From Janthinobacterium sp. J1-1 (GTDB taxonomy: Bacteria; Pseudomonadota; Gammaproteobacteria; Burkholderiales; Burkholderiaceae_D), in the NCBI RefSeq assembly GCF_030944405.1, contig NZ_CP132339.1, positions 3,596,001-3,660,000 on the forward strand: 64,000 nucleotides of DNA, in the 5' to 3' direction. Shown piece by piece: positions 50,303-59,227 of this stretch. The notes under the pieces are model-generated. The model was not told where the DNA came from. It did not search any database and worked only from the letters and a program-made list of their open reading frames with translations. A program made the translations under genes and the position numbers. Every line of letters begins with the position of its first letter. Position 1 is the stretch's first letter.

Positions 50303-53161
50303 TTATTTTTCAGCGTTTTCATTCTGCAATGCCTGCGCCAGCGGACCTTGAAAATGACTCGTAGCATCGGTTGTCAGGCCGAGCGCATGCTGTGCTCTGG
50401 CAAGATTTTCTTGCGCGTCAGCGAATTCCGGTTCGAGTTCCAGTGCATGTCTGTAACAGTCAACTGCTTCTTTGTAATTGTCCTTAGCCTGCCATTCGTT
50501 GCCAAGATTGTTCCACGCCTGAGCGTCGCCGGGAGCCAGTTGTACTGCCTGCAGCAGCGTTTGCAAAGCATCCTTGCCTTGAAGTTGCAGCGCAGTACCC
50601 AGCACGCTCCAGGCAAAACCTGATGCTGGATAACGTGTTACCAGCGCTTGCGCCGCTGTTTCCAGTTCCCCGTGGCGGCCAGCTTCAAACAGGGCAATCA
50701 GCTGTTCTTCCTCTGCGGAGCTTGGGGTATGGTCATCGTTGCCGGACAACTGGCGCACGCGTTGTTGCAGTGCCTGCATTTGTATGTTGTCATGTCCCTG
50801 TTCGATGGCAGCGGTGATGGCGGTCAATGCTTGCTGCAATTGCCCTGCTTTCAACAAACCGTTTGCGTAGGAGTAATGAAAGTGGCCTTCGGTGCTGGCA
50901 GACTGCAGTGCCTTGTCAAAATAAGGCAAGGCTGCCTCGTGGTAGCCCAACTGGCCGGCCAGCAAACCCATATTGTGGTTGGCAATGGCGTGGTCAGACT
51001 GCACATGTAGAATTGCCAGATACAGCGTTTCAGCTTCTTCCAGTCGGCCTGCCTGATGATGCTCGAGTGCCAGAGGCAAGGCAACGTCCACATTGACCTC
51101 ATGTAAGGCCTTATGGCTGCGGGCGCGCCCGATCAAGGCGCTTTGCTCAGGTTCGGACTCAAAAGAAATCGGCGGCAGGCCGTTACACCAGCGCTGCCAG
51201 ATGGTGCGCAGTGCATGATCGAGGCCGGCTGCGATCAGTGCCGGCTGCCCGATAGCGCTGTTGCTCAGGCGCGCACGCGCCTGTTTGCGTATCGCGGCCA
51301 GGTGTGCCACGTCGGCTGCGAGCCTGACACCTTTCTCAATGAAGTCTGTTTCATCGCTGGCAACGAAGTCGTGCAAGTCTGCTTGCGACATAATGGTGGC
51401 GCCCACCCGACATGGCAGGCTCGGGCCTGTCATGGTCAGGGTAGGCACGCCCATCCACAACGCGTACAGCGTGGTTGTGCCGCCAGTGTATGGCGAGGTA
51501 TCAAGACAGATATCTACCTGTTCATGGAGCTTGAGGTAATCTGCCATATGGGTATGGCGATGGAAGTCGATCCGTTCGTCGGCAATACCTTCCGCAACGA
51601 ACCAGCCGCGCAAGGACGCAGTAATATGTTCGTCGGTCATGCCTGCCATGACCATACGTGCGGCAGGCAATGCCAGCAATAATTTCGACCAGCGGGCAAC
51701 GACTTGTTGACTGATCTTACTTGGGCGGTTGAAACTGCCAAAAGTGATATGGTCGTTGCACAGTGCTGGCGGAGAGCTTATTGCTGGCGCAACGGCGGGC
51801 GGTAGAAAGGGTGCGCTGGCCGGCAGGCGCAGCAGTTTTTCGGTAAATTGTGCGTCAAGCAGGCCCGGCGGCGAATAATAGCGGTCGCTGAAATAGTAAT
51901 CCATCGCCTGCAGTCCGGTCGTCATCGGGTAGCCGATCCAGCTGGCCTGCAAAGGGGCTGGCTTGGCGGCAAAAACTGGCAGTCGGTTGCCGCCGGTATG
52001 TCCGGACAGGTCGATCAGGATATCGATGCCGTCGCCGATGATCAGTTGAATGAATTTTTCATCGCTCATTTTTTCCACTTGCTGCCACATATTGACCAGC
52101 TTTTTCAACTGTCGGCTTGACTCATCGTCATGCAGACTGTTGGCATAGACGATCAGTTCAAGCCCGGTGGCATGGCGAAGATGTTCAAATACCGGCGTAA
52201 TGAAACTTGCGACAACATGGTTGTACAGATCGGCGGAGACAAAGCCGATGCGCAGGCGGCGCTCGGGATCGCGCACGTTTGCGTGTTGCGGCCAGTTGGC
52301 GCGTTGTGGCGCTTCAAATTGTTCTGCGTAGCGCAGATGCTCGGAAAAAACCGCAGAAGGCGCTAATTGTTCGCTATGGGCAAGGGAAAACAGCAGATTG
52401 CTGTGGATGTATTTCCAGTCCGGATTGGTCTCTAGTGCCAGACGGCATTGCGTTATCACATCATCATTGCGCCCCTGTCTGAAAAGTATGGAAGTGATAT
52501 TTGTGCGTGCCTGCAAATGTGCAGGGTTCAGCGCGATGGCGCGCCTGGTGTAGTCCAGTGCCTCGTCAAAGTTGCCCAGTCCCAGCATGCACACGCCCAT
52601 ATTGCACACGGCATCGGTAAAGTTTGGTTCCAGTTCCAGCGCGCGAAGAAAACTCTGCTTTGCCAGTTCTATCTGTCCCTGATTTTGCAGAATTGATCCG
52701 ATATTGTTGTGAGCAGTGGCGCTCTCCGGCGTCAATTCCAGCATTTTTTGATAGGCAAGCAGGGCATCGTCCAGTGCACCCATTGCCTGTAAAGCCGAGC
52801 CAAGGCCGCAGAATACCGCCGCGTCTTCGGTGGCGAGCAGCGATGCGGCGCGGTAGTGAGCCGCCGACTCATCGTATCGATCAAGGCCTAGCAGCAGCGC
52901 TGCATAGTCTTTCAGTGCATCGATATGGTCGGGCTTGAGCTCGATTGCCCGTCGAAAGGCCGCCTCGGCATCATTAAATTTATCACTGAGGTATAAGGCA
53001 TTGCCGATGGCGTAATGAACCTGTGCGTCTCTCGGTAACGTTGACTGCATCTTGCGATAATCGGCAATAGCCGCCGCGATGACCTTGTCAGCCTTGCTGT
53101 TGGCGCGGCTTGCGTTGGCGGGGACCGCGTTACGTGCCGATGGTGGAGTGGATGATTCCAT
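50303..53161 (-). CDS. TPR protein with O-GlcNAc-transferase-like (family 41) domain and C-terminal TPRs
   Basis: A 952-residue cytoplasmic protein. Residues about 25-260 are TPR repeats. Residues about 295-665 are a family 41 glycosyltransferase-like domain with RLRIGFVSADLYNHVVASFI, ILIDLSGHTGGNRLPVF, ITFGSFNRPSKISQQVVARW and CLDTSPYTGGTTTLYALWMG. A further TPR array (about 695-945) follows. Relatives add GlcNAc or another sugar to Ser/Thr of proteins. It lies directly upstream of flagellin, so flagellin is a plausible acceptor. The C-terminal TPR block resembles the N-terminus of the second such protein in this locus, suggesting an exchange between the two copies. Confidence 0.88.
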   Translation of the reverse strand: MESSTPPSARNAVPANASRANSKADKVIAAAIADYRKMQSTLPRDAQVHYAIGNALYLSDKFNDAEAAFRRAIELKPDHIDALKDYAALLLGLDRYDESAAHYRAASLLATEDAAVFCGLGSALQAMGALDDALLAYQKMLELTPESATAHNNIGSILQNQGQIELAKQSFLRALELEPNFTDAVCNMGVCMLGLGNFDEALDYTRRAIALNPAHLQARTNITSILFRQGRNDDVITQCRLALETNPDWKYIHSNLLFSLAHSEQLAPSAVFSEHLRYAEQFEAPQRANWPQHANVRDPERRLRIGFVSADLYNHVVASFITPVFEHLRHATGLELIVYANSLHDDESSRQLKKLVNMWQQVEKMSDEKFIQLIIGDGIDILIDLSGHTGGNRLPVFAAKPAPLQASWIGYPMTTGLQAMDYYFSDRYYSPPGLLDAQFTEKLLRLPASAPFLPPAVAPAISSPPALCNDHITFGSFNRPSKISQQVVARWSKLLLALPAARMVMAGMTDEHITASLRGWFVAEGIADERIDFHRHTHMADYLKLHEQVDICLDTSPYTGGTTTLYALWMGVPTLTMTGPSLPCRVGATIMSQADLHDFVASDETDFIEKGVRLAADVAHLAAIRKQARARLSNSAIGQPALIAAGLDHALRTIWQRWCNGLPPISFESEPEQSALIGRARSHKALHEVNVDVALPLALEHHQAGRLEEAETLYLAILHVQSDHAIANHNMGLLAGQLGYHEAALPYFDKALQSASTEGHFHYSYANGLLKAGQLQQALTAITAAIEQGHDNIQMQALQQRVRQLSGNDDHTPSSAEEEQLIALFEAGRHGELETAAQALVTRYPASGFAWSVLGTALQLQGKDALQTLLQAVQLAPGDAQAWNNLGNEWQAKDNYKEAVDCYRHALELEPEFADAQENLARAQHALGLTTDATSHFQGPLAQALQNENAEK

Positions 53162-53174
53162 ATGTGTCCAGACC

Positions 53175-54272
53175 TCAGTGCAACTGCAGGAACAGCGCCG
53201 TACCCATCACGAATACACAGCTGAGACGGTTTTTATTTTCATTCAAGAATTCATCCCCCACCCGTTGCGGCCCGTCGCCATATGGCCAGACGTAATCATC
53301 AATGATGATCCAGCCCCCCTTGGTGACATGGCTGCTCCATACCACGACATCATCGCGTACCGCGTCGTAGCTGTGATTGCCGTCGACATGCAATATGGCT
53401 ATCTTTCCACAATAGGCAGTGGTGCCAAAGGAGGAAGTGGTCACTTCGTGGTTTGTGCCGTAATGTTGTGCAGCATGCGTCGAGGGCAATCGCAAATAGT
53501 TAACGTTGCCGTTGCTGTAGGGTAGCAAGCTCATTTCAAAAACGCGCAAAATTTCGTCACTGTTGATTTCTTTGACATAAGTGTCGACCAATCCGGCTTT
53601 GTCATTCTGCACGAGGTACTCGTTTTTCCATGGATCGACGCAGAGGGTGTTGCCTATGTCATACAGGCGAGCAAGGCGGGACAAAACGAAGGCCGACTTG
53701 CCATAAGCGCTGCCAATTTCGACAATGTCGCCCTGCACACTGTGACGGGCGATTTCGCACAACGCTCCGATTTTTTCATCGTCGCACATCCCGGGGATAA
53801 TACTGGCGTGACGGAACAGTGTACTGAGTTCAAGTTCAGTAGCCGAAGGCTTTTGCGGCACGCCAGACGCCAGCGACAGGGAGCGTTCCAGCAGATACTG
53901 GCTAAGCCGCGTTGCGGCGTGGTAGCCGCTGACTTCTTCCTGCGTAGGCGAGCCGTTGACCAGCGGCGTGCTTGGCGCAATCACTTTGAGCACACGGTTC
54001 AGATAGGACCAGGCGACCAGGTTCGGCGTGTAGATGCCTGCAATGTCGTGTTCCGCAATCAATGCGACCAAGGCATCGTTGAAAGCGGGATCGGTAATGT
54101 ACGGTAAGGCTGCCCAGGCTGGGTACCTGGCTTTTGCCACATCGTAGGCAACTGACGACGAACCGAGGACCGGCTGGCCATTGCGCAGGCACTGTTCCAG
54201 GTATTCGATGGAACGGGGCATTCCGGCCGGAAAAATAAGGATGGGTTTGCCTGTACTGGCTACTTGGGTCAT
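53175..54272 (-). CDS. Class I methyltransferase with an N-terminal extra domain
   Basis: A 365-residue protein. Residues about 150-365 form a SAM methyltransferase (GDIVEIGSAYGKSAFVLSRL, LHVDGNHSYDAVRDDVVVW, GGWIIIDDYVWPYG). That fits the family of bacterial sugar or small-molecule O-methyltransferases. Residues 1-110 (PILIFPAGMPRSIEYLEQCL, YITDPAFNDALVALIAEHDI) look like the Rossmann-like front domain of ATP-grasp enzymes, without the ATP-grasp core. The ATG at 54272 is preferred; five codons earlier there is only TTG. It sits between the aminotransferase and a glycosyltransferase and could methylate an amino sugar. Confidence 0.7.
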   Translation of the reverse strand: MTQVASTGKPILIFPAGMPRSIEYLEQCLRNGQPVLGSSSVAYDVAKARYPAWAALPYITDPAFNDALVALIAEHDIAGIYTPNLVAWSYLNRVLKVIAPSTPLVNGSPTQEEVSGYHAATRLSQYLLERSLSLASGVPQKPSATELELSTLFRHASIIPGMCDDEKIGALCEIARHSVQGDIVEIGSAYGKSAFVLSRLARLYDIGNTLCVDPWKNEYLVQNDKAGLVDTYVKEINSDEILRVFEMSLLPYSNGNVNYLRLPSTHAAQHYGTNHEVTTSSFGTTAYCGKIAILHVDGNHSYDAVRDDVVVWSSHVTKGGWIIIDDYVWPYGDGPQRVGDEFLNENKNRLSCVFVMGTALFLQLH

Positions 54273-54330
54273 AGTAATTTTTGCCAAAGAAGAAGAGGTG
54301 ATGATCGAGGATGAACGGTCCGCATTGAGG

Positions 54331-55452
54331 CTAGACGTCTTTGATGACGTTCAGAATATTCTCTAGCTGGATATCTGACAAGTCGGGGTAGATTGGCAGG
54401 CAAATAACCTGGGAGGCCATGCGGGACGCCTCCGGCAGGTTACTGCTGGTAGCTGACGGCATTCCACGATACATGGGGAACTCACTGATGAGTGGATAGA
54501 AATAGCGCCGAGCATATATGTCGGCGTCACGCAGTTTCTGGAACAGTGCGTCGCGGCTGATGCGATAGCCCGGTTGAACCAGGATCGGGAAATAGGAATG
54601 ATTGGTCACTGCTCCTGAGGGTGCGGAGGGACAAACGATGCCGGCAACGGTACTAAGGCCGGCGCGGTACTGTGCATCGATTGCCGCGCGCTTTTGTAGG
54701 GCGCTGTCGATATTTTGCAATTGCAGCAACCCGAATGCCGCACTGATTTCGTTCATTTTTCCATTGATCCCGGGTGCCACCACCGTCACCTCGTCGACAA
54801 TTCCAAAGTTTTTCAGATGGTCGATATGTCGCTTGGTCTTCTCGTTGGGAGAGACAATTGCCCCGCCTTCGAATGTGTTGAACACTTTGGTCGCATGGAA
54901 GCTCAGAACAGACAAATCTCCCTGATTCAGTACGCTGTTGCCGTCGTACTGCACGCCAAACGCATGCGCTGCGTCATAGATGACCTTCAGTCCATAGTTG
55001 CTGGCGATTCTTTCGATGCGGCTCACATCACATGGATGTCCATAGCAATGTACTGGCATGATGGCGGTGGTGTGCGGCGTGATGGCCGCCTCGATCCTCG
55101 CGGGGTCGATATTAAATCCGCCAGGCTCAATATCGACAAAAACTGGTTTGACACCGTTCCATAACAACGAATGGGCAGTGGCCACAAAAGAGTAGGGTGT
55201 AGTGATGACTTCTCCGGCGATGCGCAATGACTGTAACGCTGTCATCAATGCCAAAGTGCCGTTGGCAAACAGTGAAATATGTTTCACACCCAGATACTCT
55301 GCTAGTGCCGATTCTAATTCTTGATGGAATGGACCACAATTCGTCAATATTTTATTGCTCCAAATTTTCTCAAGATAGGGTAAAAACTCTTTAAGCGGCG
55401 GCAATGTTGGTTGAGTAACATAAATGGATTTTTCTCGCGTTTTATGTGTCAT
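54331..55452 (-). CDS. DegT/DnrJ/EryC1-family sugar aminotransferase
   Basis: A 373-residue PLP enzyme of the nucleotide-sugar aminotransferase family. It has NGTLALMTALQSL, ITTPYSFVATAHSLLWNGVK, IYDAAHAFGV and the PLP lysine in LSVLSFHATKVFNTFEGGAI, plus GINGKMNEISAAFGLLQLQ. The substrate is probably a dTDP- or UDP-linked keto sugar (FdtB, VioA or QdtB-like). The ATG overlaps the acetyltransferase stop (ATGA), so the two steps are coupled: amination then acetylation. Confidence 0.88.
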   Translation of the reverse strand: MTHKTREKSIYVTQPTLPPLKEFLPYLEKIWSNKILTNCGPFHQELESALAEYLGVKHISLFANGTLALMTALQSLRIAGEVITTPYSFVATAHSLLWNGVKPVFVDIEPGGFNIDPARIEAAITPHTTAIMPVHCYGHPCDVSRIERIASNYGLKVIYDAAHAFGVQYDGNSVLNQGDLSVLSFHATKVFNTFEGGAIVSPNEKTKRHIDHLKNFGIVDEVTVVAPGINGKMNEISAAFGLLQLQNIDSALQKRAAIDAQYRAGLSTVAGIVCPSAPSGAVTNHSYFPILVQPGYRISRDALFQKLRDADIYARRYFYPLISEFPMYRGMPSATSSNLPEASRMASQVICLPIYPDLSDIQLENILNVIKDV

Positions 55453-56033
55453 ATCAAATTTGCTAATAATTTTGATTCAGCAAGCAACAAACTTCTGTTG
55501 CGACTTTTAATCAGTCTTGCCGGTCTACCTGCATAGATTCCCCAAGCAGCTAGCGACTTATTGACAAGAGTCAGGGCGCCGATGGCGACGCCTTCGTCAA
55601 GAAGCACGTTGGGTAGAACCACGCTGCCAGAACCAATGATGACGTGCCGACCCAGATGCACAGGACCGCTTGTGCAATTGGTAAACTCTTCCGGTACGGT
55701 GGGATTGGTCATGCTTTTGCCACTATAATCGTCGGTCTTGCTGTACAGGTGGACGCCTTGCGATAAGCCAGAGAAATCGCTCAGCGTAATGCCGGCGCTG
55801 CCGGAGAGGAAGCAGTAGCCACCGATATGCACATAGTTACCTATGCGAATATGGCCAGCTGCAGCCACAAGTGTGCTGTAGCCGTCAATGCGCACATTGT
55901 TGCCGATTTCGATATTTTCGATACCGATAACTATGCAGTTTTTAGCTATGCGCACATTGCTGCCGAGGCAGCGAAAACCGGCATGCTGTAAATCATCTTC
56001 AGTGTAATAACCTGGGTCGAAAAGTTTTGACAT
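55449..56033 (-). CDS. Hexapeptide-repeat acyltransferase (sugar N-acetyltransferase type)
   Basis: A 194-residue left-handed beta-helix protein: hexad repeats in FRCLGSNVRIAKNCIVIGIE, IEIGNNVRIDGYSTLVAAAG, IRIGNYVHIGGYCFLSGSAG and HVIIGSGSVVLPNVLLDEGV. The C-terminal YAGRPARLIKSR and the loop with YSKTDDYSGKSMTNPTVP match FdtC/WbtB-like acetyltransferases, which acylate amino sugars. AAGGGT lies 7 nt before the ATG. Confidence 0.87.
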   Translation of the reverse strand: MSKLFDPGYYTEDDLQHAGFRCLGSNVRIAKNCIVIGIENIEIGNNVRIDGYSTLVAAAGHIRIGNYVHIGGYCFLSGSAGITLSDFSGLSQGVHLYSKTDDYSGKSMTNPTVPEEFTNCTSGPVHLGRHVIIGSGSVVLPNVLLDEGVAIGALTLVNKSLAAWGIYAGRPARLIKSRNRSLLLAESKLLANLI

Positions 56034-56047
56034 GGTTACCCTTCATG

Positions 56048-56392
56048 TACTTGAAATTGATATCCAGCGCTCTGCACAGGACAGGCAGGCTGGGAGACTT
56101 TGTCAGCATCCAGGCAATGGTTGGCAGAAAGCCATCCAATATTTGCGTATGCTGTGTCATGAAATAAACTGAATCGTGATCTATATCACTGGAGTCAAAA
56201 AAAAAGGAGAGGGAGCGCAAATTCAAGGTCGCCCGCCGTTTCGTCGGGAGCTGAAATGTGGCGCTGAGTGATGCAGGTCTTGTCGACAATTTTTTGTGCT
56301 GGCCAATCAGGAAAAATTTGCGCAAGGACGCTATTGTCGAGAGTTGCCACAGGTAAATGATATGCAATGGCAGCGATTCTTACGTTGTGCAT
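56048..56392 (-). pseudogene. Frameshifted and truncated ketoacyl-ACP synthase III (FabH-like) remnant
   Basis: From ATG 56392 (AGGGG 6 nt upstream) the frame reads as the N-terminus of a KAS III-like enzyme: RIAAIAYHLPVATLDNSVLA, IFPDWPAQKIVDKTCITQRH, ISAPDETAGDLEFALPLLFF, stop. A run of nine T on the minus strand (56197-56205) causes the break: with eight T it would continue into DSSDIDHDSVYFMTQHTQIL and DGFLPTIAWMLTKSPSLPVL. The match stops at about ALDIN, immediately before the acetyltransferase ribosome site, so the last two thirds including the active-site Cys are deleted. Such synthase genes often stand beside amino-sugar acyltransferase genes. Confidence 0.75.
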
Positions 56393-56402
56393 GATCATCC
56401 CC

Positions 56403-59072
56403 TCACTCCTCAGCCGTTTGTTCAATTATCGCTTGTCCATCGACAGCGAACGAGATCGGGGGCAATCCTGCGCACCAGCGTTGCCACATATGACGCAGGG
56501 CGACTTCCAGCCTCCGTGCAATCTCGTCCGGGCGCCCGTTGGCTGCGTTGCGCATCCGTTCGCGCATTTCCAGGCGCATCCCGGCAAGCCGGCCGGGATC
56601 GCTGGCGTGCGCCACTCCCTTGGACAGGAAGTCTTCTTCGCCGTGGGCGATGAAATCGTGCAATCCCGCATGCGACAGGATGGCGGCGCTGACGTAGCCT
56701 GGCAGGGTGGGGCCGACCATGGTCAGAGTGGGCACGCCCATCCACAAGGCGTGAAAGCCGGTGGTGCCGCTGGTGTACGGGTAGGTGTCGAGGCAGAGAT
56801 CGACCTGGCTGTGCAATGCCAGATAATCGTGGAGATTGGTGTAGCCATGAAACGTCAGCCGGCTCGCGGCGATGCCCTCGCGGGCAAACCACGAGCGCAG
56901 CCTGTCGCTGGTCTGCTTGTTGGGCATCGCCGCCAGTAGCATGTTTGCCTCGGGCACCATGCGCAGCAAGGCGGACCAGCGGGCGATGACTTCGCGGCTC
57001 AGTTTGCCGGCCCGGTTGAAACTACCGAACGTGATGTGACCGTTCGCGATCGAGGGCGCCGGACTGATGGGCGGCGCCTCGGGCGACGGCAGGAAGGGTG
57101 CGCAAGCGGGCAAGCGCAGCAGCTTCTCCGTGAACTGATCATCAAGGGTGCCGGGCGGGGAATAATAGCGATCTGTGAGGAAATAATCCATCGCCTGCAA
57201 GCCGGTGGTGCCTGGATAGCCGATCCAGGTCAGCTGCAGCGGCGCCGGCTTGCGCGCAAAGGTTGGCAGGCGGTTGAAGCCGGTATGGCCGGACAGGTCG
57301 ATCAGAACGTCGATCTTGTCGCTCATGATTAACTGTGCCAGCTCCTCATGGGTCAATTTTTCGACTTGACGCCAGATGCTGAACAGACTGTGCAAATGCC
57401 GGCTGACCATATCATCATGGAAGCTGTTGGCGTATGCCACCATTTCCAGATGTGGCGAATCGGCAAGGTGCTCCAGCATGGGTGTAATGAAACTGGCCAC
57501 GGCGTGGTTGTACAGGTCTGCCGAAACGATGCCAACCCGAAGGCGCCGTTCTGGGTCCCGCACATTGCTGTGTTGCGGCCAGGATGCGCGCAGCGGAGCT
57601 TCGAATTGCTCAGCGTAGCGCAAGTGTTCAGCAAACAGGTCTGCGGCCTTCACGTTCGGGCTATGTGTGAGGTTGAACAGCAGGTTGCTGTGTTGTTCAT
57701 TCCAGTCCGGATGAACCTTGAGCACAGTGCGGATGTGACTGATCGCGTCGTCGATGCGACCCAGTCTGACCAGGGTGGAACCGATGTTGACATGCGCCCG
57801 GCGGTTGTCCGGCTCCAGCTTGACCACCGTTTCAAAGCTCCTCAGTGCGTCACTCAAGCGCGCCGCTTCCATCAGGCAAGTCGCCAGGTTGAAATGTGTG
57901 GAAGCGACTTTGGGACCCAGTTTCACGGCGCGCCGGGAGCTCGCCAAAGCTGCCTCCGGCTGGCCCATGGCATTCAGGATGGCAGCGATATTATTATGGC
58001 TGATCGGATTCTCGGGCGCGATGGCCAGCACTTGCTGAAACGAAGCCAGCGCCTGATCCAGTTGGCCGTCGTCCTGCAACGCCATGCCCAAATTGTTTAT
58101 CGTATCGATATTGCCAGGTTCCAGCAACAGCGCCGCCCGGTAGACGGCAATCGCCACTTCTTTGCGGCGGGTTTCGCGCAGCAGATCGGCGTAGTGCAGC
58201 ATCGGCGCGGCAACCGTTGGGTTCATTTCGATGGCGTGCCGGTATGCCGCTTCAGCCGCTTCGGTCTGGCCCCGTGCATGCAGGCTGCGAGCCAGCCCAT
58301 GGTGATGCGCAGCAATTGCCGTGGTGTGTCCGGTAGCGGCGCGATAGCTGGCTTCCGCCTGCTGGTGGCGGCCTAGCCTGAATAACACATTGCCCAGCCC
58401 ACCGTGGGCCATGGCATTGGCAGGATCAGCCAGCAACGCCGCGCCATAACGTTCGATGGCTTGCTCGGGCCGGTTCAGTTCCACGCTGACGTCGGCCAGC
58501 TTGCGGTGCAGCTCGGAAGCATCTGGTGCCAGCGCCAAGGCTTCCCGGTAACTCGCCTCTGCAAGCTGGAATTGCCGCTGCGCGTAGTGGATATCACCCT
58601 TGCCCAAATACGCCACGGCCAGCTTTGGTTCCATCTCCAGCGCACCGCGATAGCACTCCCCGGCTTCCTTCAAATGGCCCTGCGCCTGCAGCACATCGCC
58701 CAAGCGGCTCAATGCCTCGGCAAAGCCGGGCGCAATCTCCAGCGCGCGCATGAAGCTGGCCAGCGCCAGGTCAAGCTGGCCGCTGGCCAGATAGGCATTG
58801 CCCAGATGCAGCTGTGATTCGGCATCGTCCGGCGCCAGTTCGACGGTTTTCAGCAGGGCGGGCAGGGGGTCCTGACCTTGCGCTTGCAAAGCCACCGCCA
58901 GCACGCTCCAGGCGAAGGCCGACGCCGGATGGCGATCGAGCAGCGCGCGCGTGGCGCTTTCCAGTTGTACCGCATCGCCGCGCTCGTACAGCGCCACGAG
59001 TTGATCGAGGTCCTGTTGCGAGGGTTGTTGCTCGGCACTGAATGGGACTGCGGCAATATCGTTGGCGTGCAT
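56403..59072 (-). CDS. TPR protein with C-terminal O-GlcNAc-transferase-like (family 41) domain
   Basis: An 889-residue protein. Residues about 15-465 contain roughly a dozen TPR units (GNAYLASGQLDLALASFMRA, LGDVLQAQGHLKEAGECYRG, NNLGMALQDDGQLDQALASF and others). The C-terminal family 41 domain has RRLRVGIVSADLYNHAVASF, DVLIDLSGHTGFNRLPTFAR, ITFGSFNRAGKLSREVIARW and CLDTYPYTSGTTGFHALWMG. The ATG at 59072 is used; the frame above it starts with TTG. It begins the run of glycosylation genes reading toward flagellin and closely resembles the catalytic part of the 952-residue protein, indicating duplication. Confidence 0.9.
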   Translation of the reverse strand: MHANDIAAVPFSAEQQPSQQDLDQLVALYERGDAVQLESATRALLDRHPASAFAWSVLAVALQAQGQDPLPALLKTVELAPDDAESQLHLGNAYLASGQLDLALASFMRALEIAPGFAEALSRLGDVLQAQGHLKEAGECYRGALEMEPKLAVAYLGKGDIHYAQRQFQLAEASYREALALAPDASELHRKLADVSVELNRPEQAIERYGAALLADPANAMAHGGLGNVLFRLGRHQQAEASYRAATGHTTAIAAHHHGLARSLHARGQTEAAEAAYRHAIEMNPTVAAPMLHYADLLRETRRKEVAIAVYRAALLLEPGNIDTINNLGMALQDDGQLDQALASFQQVLAIAPENPISHNNIAAILNAMGQPEAALASSRRAVKLGPKVASTHFNLATCLMEAARLSDALRSFETVVKLEPDNRRAHVNIGSTLVRLGRIDDAISHIRTVLKVHPDWNEQHSNLLFNLTHSPNVKAADLFAEHLRYAEQFEAPLRASWPQHSNVRDPERRLRVGIVSADLYNHAVASFITPMLEHLADSPHLEMVAYANSFHDDMVSRHLHSLFSIWRQVEKLTHEELAQLIMSDKIDVLIDLSGHTGFNRLPTFARKPAPLQLTWIGYPGTTGLQAMDYFLTDRYYSPPGTLDDQFTEKLLRLPACAPFLPSPEAPPISPAPSIANGHITFGSFNRAGKLSREVIARWSALLRMVPEANMLLAAMPNKQTSDRLRSWFAREGIAASRLTFHGYTNLHDYLALHSQVDLCLDTYPYTSGTTGFHALWMGVPTLTMVGPTLPGYVSAAILSHAGLHDFIAHGEEDFLSKGVAHASDPGRLAGMRLEMRERMRNAANGRPDEIARRLEVALRHMWQRWCAGLPPISFAVDGQAIIEQTAEE

Positions 59073-59165
59073 GACTGGGCGATGGAATGGGGCGAGTGTC
59101 AATTGTAACTGTTGGCAGTGCAATCGAGAAACTGTTCTGCAGAAGTCTGATCACGGGCCACAACG

Positions 59166-59200
59166 AAAAATGGCGTGGAGACCATCAGGTGTCCACGCCA
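59166..59200 (-). terminator. Rho-independent terminator of the ETF-QO gene
   Basis: Arms TGGCGTGGA (59171-59179) and TCCACGCCA (59192-59200) form a 9-bp stem with a 12-nt loop. On the minus strand they are followed by five T (59166-59170). It lies 28 bp past the ETF-QO stop and isolates the glycosylation genes downstream. Confidence 0.8.
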
Positions 59201-59227
59201 TGTTACCGCAGCTTGCTGCGACAGTGC

